From assembly GCA_030066155.1 (NCBI GenBank), contig JASJCE010000020.1, forward strand, positions 1 through 36,299: a stretch of 36,299 bases of DNA, in the 5' to 3' direction. The notes under the pieces were generated by a model. The model had not been told where the DNA came from and ran no database searches. It saw only the letters and a program-made list of their open reading frames with translations. The DNA is from Desulfobacterales bacterium (GTDB taxonomy: Bacteria > Desulfobacterota > Desulfobacteria > Desulfobacterales > JAFDCJ01). The stretch's first letter is position 1; each line of letters begins with the position of its first letter. The position numbers and the translations under genes were made by a program. Of this stretch, positions 1-8,904 are shown one piece after another.

Positions 1-120
1 ACAACAGATCCCGGATCATTAACCGATTTTCCGGCCTGGGCCAAAACAAGCGGCAATGAAATTGTAAAAACCCACCAGGAAGATAAGCTGATCAAGTTTT
101 ACATCAAACGTCTGGCCTGA
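1..120 (+). CDS. 3'-terminal fragment of a TusA-family sulfurtransferase (5' end outside window); identical to the C-terminus of the 397-639 gene
   Basis: Frame 1 reads TTDPGSLTDFPAWAKTSGNEIVKTHQEDKLIKFYIKRLA-stop, the same 39 aa as the C-terminus of the minus-strand ORF at 397..639; the nucleotides are also identical. Confidence 0.75.
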   Translation, partial: TTDPGSLTDFPAWAKTSGNEIVKTHQEDKLIKFYIKRLA

Positions 121-516
121 TTAACAGCAGAGGGCAATGGGCAAAGCGCATAGGGCAAGTAGCAGAGGGCAGGGAGCACAGGGGAATGAGCCCATCTGGC
201 GTTAGCATCGGGCAGGCATAATGCCGGCGGCTTTTTTAGCGGGGTTAAAAACCCGACTATTTCCCATTCTTTCGTGGAAATATACGAACTGATTTATGCC
301 CATCTGCTGATGCAATCTGCACCACGTGGTTTACACTCTGCCCCATGCCCTATGCTCTTTGCCCTATGCGCTTTGCCCTTTGCCCTCTGCTTGTAATCAG
401 GCCAGACGCTTGATGTAAAACTTGATCAGCTTATCTTCCTGGTGGGTTTTTACAATTTCATTGCCGCTTGTTTTGGCCCAGGCCGGAAAATCGGTTAATG
501 ATCCGGGATCTGTTGT
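1..516. repeat. Inverted repeat: 1-123 is identical to the reverse complement of 394-516, with imperfect word-repeat inner arms (about 126-180 / 335-391) and a central spacer
   Basis: Direct comparison: acaacagatcccggatcatt...cgtctggcctgatta vs its reverse complement at 394-516; the inner arms agcagagggcaatgggcaaagcgcatagggcaag / agcagagggcaaagggcaaagcgcatagggcaaa diverge. Confidence 0.9.
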
Positions 517-639
517 GTGTGCTTCTATGACTTCGCCCACTTCAACTTCCTTGATACCTTTGCTGATTTTTACAACCGGCATGGGACATGCCAGGCCTTT
601 TAAATCAAATACCTTCGCTACTTGAACATCATCACTCAT
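397..639 (-). CDS. TusA/YeeD/SirA-family sulfurtransferase
   Basis: MSDDVQVAKVFDLKGLACPMPVVKISKGI: the CPxP motif and size of the TusA family. The annotated ORF runs to 711, but the ATG at 637-639 gives the canonical N-terminus. Confidence 0.9.
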   Translation of the reverse strand: MSDDVQVAKVFDLKGLACPMPVVKISKGIKEVEVGEVIEAHTTDPGSLTDFPAWAKTSGNEIVKTHQEDKLIKFYIKRLA

Positions 640-649
640 TTTATTCCTC

Positions 650-1201
650 CTAAATAAACAATTGGACTTTGGCATTTTGGGCTTCGGCCAGGAAGGTTGC
701 AACACCGGCAAAGCCCAGATCCTTGTAGTCGATAAATTCGTCGCGACTGAAACCCATCAGGTCCATTGACATCTCACAGACGTAAATCTTCACGCCCAAT
801 TCTTCCGCCAGGGCCAGCATTTCTTCAAGAGACGCCACGTTTTTCTTTTTCATCAGAGACTTCATCATGGCTGTACCCATACCGCCCATATTCATGTTGG
901 ACAGCTTGACATCGCCGGTACCGGTGGGCAGCATGGCACCGAACATTTTACCCATTAGGTCTTTGCCGCCCACCTTCTTCTGCTTGTCCCTCAGAACCGG
1001 CGTACCCCAGAAGGTAAAAAACATGACAACTTCCATCCCCATAGCGACGGCCCCGGTGGCGATAACAAAAGAGGCCAGCACCTTGTCCATATCACCGCTG
1101 AACACGATCATCGCCAGCTTGTTTTCGGCAGTTTTCTTGCTGACCGCTTCAATCTGGGCCTTAAGCTCCTGCAGTTGAGTTTCAATATTTTGCATATCCA
1201 T
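650..1201 (-). CDS. DsrE/DsrF-like (DsrE2-type) family protein
   Basis: LAMIVFSGDMDKVLASFVIATGAVAMGMEVVMFFTFWG...VKIYVCEMSMDLMG fits the DsrE2/peroxiredoxin-like family; sits beside the TusA gene. Confidence 0.85.
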   Translation of the reverse strand: MDMQNIETQLQELKAQIEAVSKKTAENKLAMIVFSGDMDKVLASFVIATGAVAMGMEVVMFFTFWGTPVLRDKQKKVGGKDLMGKMFGAMLPTGTGDVKLSNMNMGGMGTAMMKSLMKKKNVASLEEMLALAEELGVKIYVCEMSMDLMGFSRDEFIDYKDLGFAGVATFLAEAQNAKVQLFI

Positions 1202-1424
1202 AGCATGCCCCCTTCAGTTAGTTGCTCCGCCCTTAAATGTCTGATCTCGATCAATAACAAGGTCACCGGTACGGGCAGCCATAGATCAGACCGGTTTGGT
1301 TGACACGAAAAAAGGCGGATAAATTTACGAATAATTAAATATGCTGGATGGAAAGTCTCCAGTTATCGTCCCAATAATAGTTTACAATATGAACTTTTTG
1401 GCAAGCGGTTTTGGATTATTAGCA

Positions 1425-1916
1425 TTATGGCGTTGCCGTCTCCATGGACTCTTTAACGGCCTCCAGGGACGCTTTAAGGATGTCCAGATTCGTCAACATC
1501 GCCTGCCGTTGGTCGGGTTCCATCAGGGACAGTACCTGACGATGCAACCCTTTTAAAAAAGTATTTATTTCAGATAGCTTGTGTTGTCCGGCAGGTGTCA
1601 GGCTGAGCAAACTCACCCGGGAATCCTCAGGATCTTTAATGCGTTGAATCAGATCTTTGCGAATCAGACCTTCGATGATCTTCGATACCCGGCTTTTGAC
1701 GACGTTCATTTTGATGGCTATTCCCTTTGCCGTCAGATAGCGTTCCTCTCCAAAAAGGCTTAAACATCGGAGCTCGGCATCCGGCAGTTGAAACCGTTCG
1801 CATTGAAGCTGCACCCGCTCCTGGCAGCATTGAAACAATTTCGTAATCAGCTCTTGAAATTGTACCAATTGATATTCGGTAACCTCGGAACTATATATCG
1901 GTTCAAAATCGTTCAT
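1425..1916 (-). CDS. MarR-family transcriptional regulator
   Basis: ~163 aa winged-HTH pattern: LSLFGEERYLTAKGIAIKMNVVKSRVSKIIEGLIRKDLIQRIKDPEDSRVSLLSLTPAG. Confidence 0.88.
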   Translation of the reverse strand: MNDFEPIYSSEVTEYQLVQFQELITKLFQCCQERVQLQCERFQLPDAELRCLSLFGEERYLTAKGIAIKMNVVKSRVSKIIEGLIRKDLIQRIKDPEDSRVSLLSLTPAGQHKLSEINTFLKGLHRQVLSLMEPDQRQAMLTNLDILKASLEAVKESMETATP

Positions 1917-2051
1917 GTCAAGAACTATATTAACAAAGATCCGGATGTCAAGTTCATATTCCTATTTTTTACTTCGACACCTGATTCAGAATCCATTGAC
2001 ATGCACGCGTCCGCTGGCTGCGAGCGTTCAGTCTGATTGGAAAGGAAACTG

Positions 2052-2303
2052 ATGAACGTCCAACATCGAACGTCCAACGCCCAACGTCGAATAATGTATT
2101 TTATCAATTTAAAATGAACAACGTGCGGCGCCAGGGTTGTTCCAGCGAAATTACCTTTGAGAATTCGGTCCGACTGCCATTTAATAAGCTCGGGCGCAGG
2201 CACCTCAGAGGCATTAATGGACTCATAAATTAAAATCGATAAAGCGCAGCGTCCTCCACATTGGACGTTCGATGTTGGACGTTGGACGTTCGACGTTCAA
2301 TCT
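2052..2303. repeat. Dispersed element E1: GTCCAAC/GTTGGAC word-repeat inverted arms around a ~170-bp core; inverted homologue of E2 (8905-9167)
   Basis: Left arm gaacgtccaacatcgaacgtccaacgcccaacgtcgaa; right arm ccacattggacgttcgatgttggacgttggacgttcgacgttc. Confidence 0.85.
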
Positions 2304-2398
2304 TTTTCCAATTTACGCTATACGAAGTTTCATAAAAAGTCGAAGACATTGAGCAGGGGCTGCATCATCCTCTAACCCTCGAAGCTTCCTATAAAAAT

Positions 2399-2427
2399 TT
2401 TACAATAACCGGATATTATACTATAAT
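2399..2427 (+). promoter_or_regulatory. Putative sigma70 promoter for the pal-like gene
   Basis: TTTACA (2399-2404), 17-nt spacer, TATAAT (2422-2427); a GGGAGGA ribosome-binding site precedes the ATG at 2455. Confidence 0.65.
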
Positions 2428-2454
2428 TGTGGAATAAAGATCAGGGAGGATAAT

Positions 2455-3009
2455 ATGGGCAAAAAGCTTCAATTTGTGATCATTCTTTTCGCGTTAATTC
2501 CGCTTCTGTCATTGTTGCCGGCCTGTTCCAAAGAGAAATCACCGACTGTACCCACTGAATCCGCGGTGCAGGAAGAGGATTTAGAAGCACAGAAAGTTAG
2601 AGAGCAGTTGGAAAAGGAACAGCAGGAACGCGAAGCCAGAGATCGTGAATTCAGAGCGGAAAAAATTAAATTCATGTACGAGGACATCCATTTTGAAAAG
2701 GGAAGCTATGAGCTGATGCCGGCGGCGCAGCAATTGCTTATCCAAAAGGCTCAATGGCTGCAAAAAAATTCAAATGTCAGGGTTATCGTTGAAGGCCACT
2801 CGGACGAAAAGGGATCAAAAGAGTACAATTTTGCCCTCGGTGATCAGCGGGCCGGTGCTGCGAAATCATTTCTGATCGGTCAGGGCATCCAGTCATCGCG
2901 TCTAATAGCCGTCAGCTATGGAAATGAACAGCCGATCGACACCGGCCTTACGGAAGCTGCGAAGTCCAAAAACCGCCGGGTACATTTCGTGGTCGAGGAG
3001 TCGCATTAA
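2455..3009 (+). CDS. pal: Peptidoglycan-associated (OmpA-like) lipoprotein
   Basis: Signal peptide with lipobox (LLPAC); OmpA domain IHFEKGSYELMPAAQQLLIQKAQWL...VEGHSDEKGSKEYNFALGDQRAGAAKSFL. Confidence 0.92.
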   Translation: MGKKLQFVIILFALIPLLSLLPACSKEKSPTVPTESAVQEEDLEAQKVREQLEKEQQEREARDREFRAEKIKFMYEDIHFEKGSYELMPAAQQLLIQKAQWLQKNSNVRVIVEGHSDEKGSKEYNFALGDQRAGAAKSFLIGQGIQSSRLIAVSYGNEQPIDTGLTEAAKSKNRRVHFVVEESH

Positions 3010-4178
3010 ACCTTAACGGTTTTGGTTATCTCTCCGAAAGTTTTTATCTCTGAAGGCAAATCATCGAGTTCAATGGTCAAATTAACCCTGAGAGCAAAGG
3101 CTCTTTCGATTACATTCTCCAGTTGAATAACATTGCCGGGCCAGTTGTATCGCAGCAGCACATCGAGAGCATCCGGCGATACGTTGAGCACTTTATTTTC
3201 ACTTTTCTGACTGAATTTATTTAAATAGTGGTTTATCAAAAGACAAATATCTTCCTTGCGGTCCTTTAAAGGCGGTATCTCGATCTGAACATCGTTGATA
3301 CAGTTAAAAAATTCTTCGTTAAAAAGCGATTTGCGGGTCGCTTCAACCAGATTGCGGTTGGTAGCAGCCAGAATCCTCGCACCGCTTCCCGGGTTACCTT
3401 CGGCAGCCGCCTGATCAAGGCTGTACGCCTTAAATGCCCGGCTGATCTGGGCCTGGACCTTCGGATCTATTTCGGCTATTTCATCAAAAAATACCGCTCC
3501 ACCGGCGGCAGATTGAAATAGATCTATGGTGTGATCGTGCAGCTGATCATCGGAGATTCCTCTTCCAAAGCTTTTGCAATTCAACGACTTAAAGGGTTTT
3601 TCCGCTCTCCGGCTGTTGCGATGAATGACACGTGCCGTCAGTGCTTTGCCGGATCCGCTCTCTCCCTGTATCAAGACATTGGGACTGCTATTTTTCATCC
3701 GATCGATCTGCTCATAGATCTCACGCATTTTGAGGCTGATGCCGACCAGATCATCGTATCGATGCCACTCTTTCAGACGGGCTTTTAGTTCGATATTCTC
3801 CTGTTTGAGCTTCTTAACCTCTATGATTTTATCAATTAGAATTCTCAAAACATCCAGTTTAAAAGGCTTTTGAATGTAATCATAGCTGCCGAATTTCATG
3901 GCCTGAATGGCGGATTCCATGGTTCCGTGACCGGTAACCATAATCACTTCGGTTGCCGGACGGTATTCCTTGATCACGCTCAGCAGCTCAAGACCGTCGA
4001 TGTCCGGCATTTTAAAATCGGTAAAGACAACATCAAAATCTTTTTCCTTAATCAGTTGAAGAGCCTTGAGACCGTTATCGATTACCGTGATTCTATAGTC
4101 GAATGCGGTCAAATACTCCTCGACCAGCGAAAGAATCGTTCGATCATCATCCACAAACAAGATTTGAAACTCTTTCAT
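3006..4178 (-). CDS. Receiver domain plus degenerate sigma54-activator-like AAA+ domain, no C-terminal HTH
   Basis: Receiver FVDDDRTILSLVEEY...VFTDFKMPDIDG...IQKPF; AAA+ Walker A GESGSGKA and Walker B VFFDEI. GAFTGA, the FREDLYYRL arginine region and GNVREL are replaced. Start set at the ATG at 4176-4178 behind GGAGGG rather than 4211. Confidence 0.85.
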   Translation of the reverse strand: MKEFQILFVDDDRTILSLVEEYLTAFDYRITVIDNGLKALQLIKEKDFDVVFTDFKMPDIDGLELLSVIKEYRPATEVIMVTGHGTMESAIQAMKFGSYDYIQKPFKLDVLRILIDKIIEVKKLKQENIELKARLKEWHRYDDLVGISLKMREIYEQIDRMKNSSPNVLIQGESGSGKALTARVIHRNSRRAEKPFKSLNCKSFGRGISDDQLHDHTIDLFQSAAGGAVFFDEIAEIDPKVQAQISRAFKAYSLDQAAAEGNPGSGARILAATNRNLVEATRKSLFNEEFFNCINDVQIEIPPLKDRKEDICLLINHYLNKFSQKSENKVLNVSPDALDVLLRYNWPGNVIQLENVIERAFALRVNLTIELDDLPSEIKTFGEITKTVKV

Positions 4179-4211
4179 GGTTCCCTCCACCACAGCTCGC
4201 CGGCATTTCAA

Positions 4212-5249
4212 TTATTCGGAATCATCATTTTTTCCCAAGTTATAGCGCTTTATTTTTTCAACCAGAGTTGTTCTCTTTATCTTAAGCAGCTGAGCAGCTT
4301 TGTTTTTGACCCAGTTGGTTTTCTCCAGGGCACTGATGATGAGCGCTTTCTCAAATTCACTGACGGCAGTGTTAAAAGAGATGCCGTCGCTGTCCACTTC
4401 CACTTTGCCGCGGGCCTGATGGCCGCTTTTGGCAACCAGGTTTTCAGGCAGATCTTCAGGCTGGATTTTCTCGCCCTCGTTCAGAACGACAATTCTTTCG
4501 ATTAAATTCCTGAGCTCTCTGACATTACCCGGCCAGGAATAATTTACCAGTATTTTCATGGCATCATCGGATATCTTGGCCGGCACGGCATCTTTTTTTC
4601 GACTGAATTCCTTGAGAAAGTAGGAAACGAGGTAGGGGATGTCATTTTTGCGTTCTTTGAGCGTCGGCAGCAAAATCGGGATAACGTAAAGGCGGTAGTA
4701 GAGGTCTTCGCGAAAATTTCGCTTTTGGACTTCCTCCTCCAGATCCCTGTGGGTTGCAGCAATAATCCGCGCATCCGTCTTAATGGTTTCATGGCCGCCG
4801 ACACGCTCGAATTCCCCTTCCTCAAGGACTCTGAGAACTTTAACCTGAAGATCGGCACTCATATCACCGATCTCATCCAAAAATATGGTTCCGCCCTTGG
4901 CCATCTCAAATTTGCCGGGCTTATCTGCAGTTGCACCGGTGAAGGCGCCCCGCCGGTAGCCGAAAAATTCGCTTTCGAGCAATCCCTCCGGGGTGGCCCC
5001 GCAATTGATCTGGACAAACGGTTTGTCGTTGCGGCCTGAAGCCATGTGAATTGCCCTGGCAATCAATCCTTTTCCGGTACCCGTTTGGCCGTTGAGCATA
5101 ATCGTCGTATCGCTGTCGGCCACCTTCTCCACAATTCTGAATATTTTCTGCATGGCGGACCCATGGCCGATGATGTCTTTGAAGATCACTTGAGGCGGTA
5201 ATTTGATCGGGATAACCTTATCTTGACGCTGAAGATGTGGATCAGTCAT
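4212..5249 (-). CDS. Sigma54-dependent transcriptional activator, AAA+ plus Fis-type HTH, no receiver domain
   Basis: GQTGTGKGLIARAIH, ESEFFGYRRGAFTGA, FLDEIGDM, FREDLYYRL, WPGNVRELRNLIER and C-terminal ALEKTNWVKNKAAQLLKIKRTTLVEKIKRY. Confidence 0.95.
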   Translation of the reverse strand: MTDPHLQRQDKVIPIKLPPQVIFKDIIGHGSAMQKIFRIVEKVADSDTTIMLNGQTGTGKGLIARAIHMASGRNDKPFVQINCGATPEGLLESEFFGYRRGAFTGATADKPGKFEMAKGGTIFLDEIGDMSADLQVKVLRVLEEGEFERVGGHETIKTDARIIAATHRDLEEEVQKRNFREDLYYRLYVIPILLPTLKERKNDIPYLVSYFLKEFSRKKDAVPAKISDDAMKILVNYSWPGNVRELRNLIERIVVLNEGEKIQPEDLPENLVAKSGHQARGKVEVDSDGISFNTAVSEFEKALIISALEKTNWVKNKAAQLLKIKRTTLVEKIKRYNLGKNDDSE

Positions 5250-5572
5250 AATGTGTTTCCCCCGATTATATAAAGATGCCTTTGGAGATTGGCATTCAGA
5301 TCCAAGGTATATTTAGCCCTCTGATTTCATTACTAATGTACCTTTATTGTGTTAAAGTCAAGGCAACATTACGATATATGGAGATTTTTTCAACCCAACA
5401 ATCCCGAGTCGATATCTTTACCATTGCCGTTTTTTCTGCTAATTATCCCGGGCTACAAAATCCGCCCGATTAACAACAACAAGATCACTTACGTGACTGC
5501 GGCTCCAGGGTGGCAGATTAAACCGTGCCCTGCTCTCTTTCAGGGCAGCGCGATTATTGAGATAATGAAATT

Positions 5573-7936
5573 TTGAAGAAAAAACTCAAAATAGCCGTAC
5601 GCGATCTGGTTGCATACGTCCTGCGCTCCGGAGACCTGGCGTTTGAGTTTTCGTCTGCTGCCCGACCACTGGACGCGATCCGCATTCATCGGAAAATTCA
5701 ACAATCTCGACCGCCAAGTTATCAATCGGAAATTCCCGTATCCCATCAGATTGAGACGGAATTGCTGACCTTGATCATTGGCGGTCGCATTGATGGGATA
5801 TATCCGGATTCCGACCCGGTGTTGATTGAAGAAATTAAGACCTCGTCCCTCAGCCTTGATCACCATAAACGCAACGAAAATCCAGTTCATTGGGGACAGG
5901 TTAAATGCTATGCATACATATTTGCCAACTCCCACGGTCTTGATAAAGTCGACACCTGCCTGACCTACTATCAGGTGGACTCGAACGAAACCATTCGTTT
6001 TCACAAACACCACACGGCCGAGGAATTGTGCGTATTTTTTGATGACCTCGTATCCAGATATATCGAATGGGCCGAGACCATTGTGAAGTGGCACACCCTG
6101 CGGGACCATGCCATCCGCGATATAGAATTTCCTTTTGCCGCATATCGACGGGGCCAGCGCGAGATGGCAGTCAACGTTTACCGTGCCATAAAAGATGAAC
6201 GACAGCTGCTAATTCAGGCCGCCACCGGCATCGGTAAAACCATGGCGGCTGTTTTCCCTGCGGTGAAGGCCATCGCTGAAGGCATCTGCTCCAAAATTTT
6301 TTATCTGACGGCTCGTACCACCGGCCGCATCGCTACGGAAAAAGCACTGGATCATCTACGGCGGGATAAACTGAAATTGAAGTCACTGACGATTACCGCC
6401 AAAGATAAAATCTGCTTTAATCCGGATGCCGCCTGCAATCCGGAAGAATGCGAATTTGCCCGCGGTCACTTTGACCGGATCAACGCTGCCGTGAAGGACA
6501 TATTCCGCCGGGATGCTTTTACCCGCGTGGCCGTCGAAGAAGTTGCCACCGCTTACCGCATTTGCCCCTTTGAATTTTCCCTTGAATTGTCCCTGTGGGC
6601 AGATGTCATTATCTGCGACTATAATTACGCCTTCGACCCGAGAGTATTTTTACGCCGATTTTTCCTGGAAGAAGATGGTGATTACACGTTTCTCGTCGAT
6701 GAAGCCCACAATCTGGTAGACCGCTCTCGGGAAATGTTTTCGGCCGAAATCTTCAAGCAACCGATACTGGATGTGCGCCGGGCCATTCACCGCAAGTTGC
6801 CTCAAATTTACAAAAGCCTTGGAGAAATAAACGCCTGGATGGTCAGGGCCAGAAAAAAATGTGAAGAATTCGGCGCAGAACGGCACGAAAACGTGCCGCC
6901 GGAAGACCTAATCCCATTGTTACGCGCATTTTTAATAACCACCGAAAATTGGCTGTCCCGCAATATCAAAACGCCCTTCAGAGAAGCGCTGCTGGACCTT
7001 TATTTTCAGATAGCGGGGTTTGTGCGGGTGGCGGAACAATTCGACGATAGTTATGCGACCTGTTTTGCACAACATAAAACAGATCTAAAGGTCAAGCTGT
7101 TTTGTATCGATCCGTCCATCCAGTTGAACACTGCTTTAAAACGCTGCAAAGCGGCGGTTTTTTTTTCAGCCACCATGACCCCCATGGCCTATTTCCAGAA
7201 AATCCTGGGTTGCGATGCAGATGCGGCAACTTTGGAGCTGGCCTCACCTTTTCCGACCGAAAATCTGCGACTGCTGATTTCCGACGGTATTTCGACTTTG
7301 TATCGCCAACGGGAACTGACCAAGCATCAAATCGCCGGCACGATTCGCACCCTGGTCGAACAAAAAAAAGGCAATTACCTGGTTTTCTTTCCTTCCTATG
7401 CCTACATGCAGATGGTTTACGACAGTTACCGTCCCAATGTTGCGGAAAGCGAGCTTATTTGCCAGACGCCGTTTATGACAGAAAATGAACGGCTTGATTT
7501 TTTGGCATTGTTCAAGCAGGACAATCCCCGATCACTGGTAGGCTTTGCGGTAATGGGCGGTATATTCGGGGAAGGGATTGATCTGGTGGGTGAGCGATTG
7601 TCGGGTGCAATAATCGTCGGTGTCGGACTTCCCGGAGTTTCACTGGAGCGGGATTTAATACGGGACTATTTTTCTGAAACCATCAATGCCGGATACGAAT
7701 TTGCCTACCAGTATCCGGGCATCAACCGGGTGCTTCAGGCAGCCGGCCGCGTGATCCGCAGCGAACACGACCGCGGCGTGGTTTTATTAATTGACCGGCG
7801 ATATGCAACAGGCCGCTACCGCTCGCTGTTGCTGCGGCAATGGACAACCGTCACGGTGCGCCACAATCGCCAACTGGTTGAGGAATTGGCGGACTTCTGG
7901 GGGCAAAGGGCAGAGGGCAAAGAGCAAAAGGCATAG
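5573..7936 (+). CDS. DinG/XPD-type Fe-S helicase with N-terminal PD-(D/E)XK (Cas4-like) nuclease domain
   Basis: N-terminus GGRIDGIYPDSDPVLIEEIKTSS...WGQVKCYAY; Walker A AATGIGKT; four candidate Fe-S cysteines (ICF...AACNPEEC...RICPF); DEAH box VDEAHNL; helicase C motif GRVIRSEHDRG. TTG start. Confidence 0.9.
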   Translation: MKKKLKIAVRDLVAYVLRSGDLAFEFSSAARPLDAIRIHRKIQQSRPPSYQSEIPVSHQIETELLTLIIGGRIDGIYPDSDPVLIEEIKTSSLSLDHHKRNENPVHWGQVKCYAYIFANSHGLDKVDTCLTYYQVDSNETIRFHKHHTAEELCVFFDDLVSRYIEWAETIVKWHTLRDHAIRDIEFPFAAYRRGQREMAVNVYRAIKDERQLLIQAATGIGKTMAAVFPAVKAIAEGICSKIFYLTARTTGRIATEKALDHLRRDKLKLKSLTITAKDKICFNPDAACNPEECEFARGHFDRINAAVKDIFRRDAFTRVAVEEVATAYRICPFEFSLELSLWADVIICDYNYAFDPRVFLRRFFLEEDGDYTFLVDEAHNLVDRSREMFSAEIFKQPILDVRRAIHRKLPQIYKSLGEINAWMVRARKKCEEFGAERHENVPPEDLIPLLRAFLITTENWLSRNIKTPFREALLDLYFQIAGFVRVAEQFDDSYATCFAQHKTDLKVKLFCIDPSIQLNTALKRCKAAVFFSATMTPMAYFQKILGCDADAATLELASPFPTENLRLLISDGISTLYRQRELTKHQIAGTIRTLVEQKKGNYLVFFPSYAYMQMVYDSYRPNVAESELICQTPFMTENERLDFLALFKQDNPRSLVGFAVMGGIFGEGIDLVGERLSGAIIVGVGLPGVSLERDLIRDYFSETINAGYEFAYQYPGINRVLQAAGRVIRSEHDRGVVLLIDRRYATGRYRSLLLRQWTTVTVRHNRQLVEELADFWGQRAEGKEQKA

Positions 7937-7968
7937 GGCAGAGGGCAGAGAGCAGAGGGCCTAAGGCA
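7908..7968 (+). repeat. AGAGGGCA word repeat overlapping the helicase stop codon; inverted partner at 9268-9316
   Basis: gggggcaaagggcagagggcaaagagcaaaaggcatagggcagagggcagagagcagagggcctaaggc. Confidence 0.85.
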
Positions 7969-8030
7969 GTACCACTTCATTTAAACAGTTAATTGCTTGG
8001 ATTATATAGAGTGACTCGCTTATCAAAATC

Positions 8031-8205
8031 ATGAAAATTCCAAGCACCAAAAAACAAATCTCAAATAAATACCAATGACCGAAATTCAAAATTCAAAACA
8101 AACTAAACAAATCGAAAACTCCGATAAGTGATTGTATTGTTTTGATCATTGGAATTTGTAATTTTGATATTGTTTGTAATTTGAGTATTGTAATTTGGGA
8201 TTTTA
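8031..8205. repeat. AT-rich word-repeat inverted element (TTCAAAATTC / GAATTTTGAA type)
   Basis: aattccaagcaccaaaaaacaaatctcaaataaataccaatgaccgaaattcaaaattcaaaacaaa ... ttgttttgatcattggaatttgtaattttgatattgtttgtaatttgagtattgtaatttggg. Confidence 0.8.
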
Positions 8206-8372
8206 GTGACATATCCTGCAAGACAAATCGCTTCTATCCAAATCAGTTAGAGTTGACTTTGAGGTTTCCCTGCCTATTCCATTTAGCTGTTTGACAGGAC
8301 CCGGATATATCAATATAATTCTACTATAAGCTTGAATACCGGTAATTCTGTCCGGCTACCGGAGGTAACGCT

Positions 8373-8894
8373 GTGAAACTAAATATTCTGTCAATAGTTT
8401 TCCTCACCACTGCAATCGGTGTTTCTTCGCCCCACGCCCAGCAGATTTATACCTGGACGGACGAAAATGGCGTCATGCACATGTCCGATCAGGCACCGCC
8501 GCAGGGCGTTGAGGTCGACGACGTTCTGAAGTATTCGGAAAAAACACCGCAGGAACAACAAGCGATTGAACAGAAAATTGAGCAGCAACGCCAGCGCCTT
8601 GATCGCCAGAACCGAATCGACGCTGCTCAACGTGCCGAGCTGGAAGCCCGCAGAGCTGAAGAGAAGGCGCGCCAGGCAAGGGCTAAAGCCGAAGAAGAAT
8701 TGCGTACCAACCAGGAATACGTCAGGCAGCTGAGCACCAGACGATGGAAGCGGCGAAAGTTCAAAAAACGGATTGAACGGATCAAAATTGAAACCGAAGC
8801 CTCTCTGGCCGAAGCCGAGGCGGTTGAACAGCAGGCTGCGGAGGCTGCCCGAGAAGCCCGCCAGGCCGCAGCCGCAGCCGGGGAAACGCAGTAG
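8373..8894 (+). CDS. DUF4124 domain-containing periplasmic protein with coiled-coil C-terminus
   Basis: Signal peptide then QIYTWTDENGVMHMSDQAPP, a DUF4124 signature, followed by a long charged helix. Confidence 0.85.
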   Translation: MKLNILSIVFLTTAIGVSSPHAQQIYTWTDENGVMHMSDQAPPQGVEVDDVLKYSEKTPQEQQAIEQKIEQQRQRLDRQNRIDAAQRAELEARRAEEKARQARAKAEEELRTNQEYVRQLSTRRWKRRKFKKRIERIKIETEASLAEAEAVEQQAAEAAREARQAAAAAGETQ

Positions 8895-8904
8895 GACTGC
8901 AGCC

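Noticed and set aside
1925-2203. 92-aa minus-strand ORF
   Set aside because: Spans a repeat arm and core of E1; no start context or family signal, so probably spurious.
3870-4505. 211-aa plus-strand ORF across the two AAA+ genes
   Set aside because: Antisense to two well-supported CDSs and their gap.
5540-6109. 189-aa antisense ORF in the helicase gene
   Set aside because: Fully antisense to a strongly supported CDS; no domain signal.
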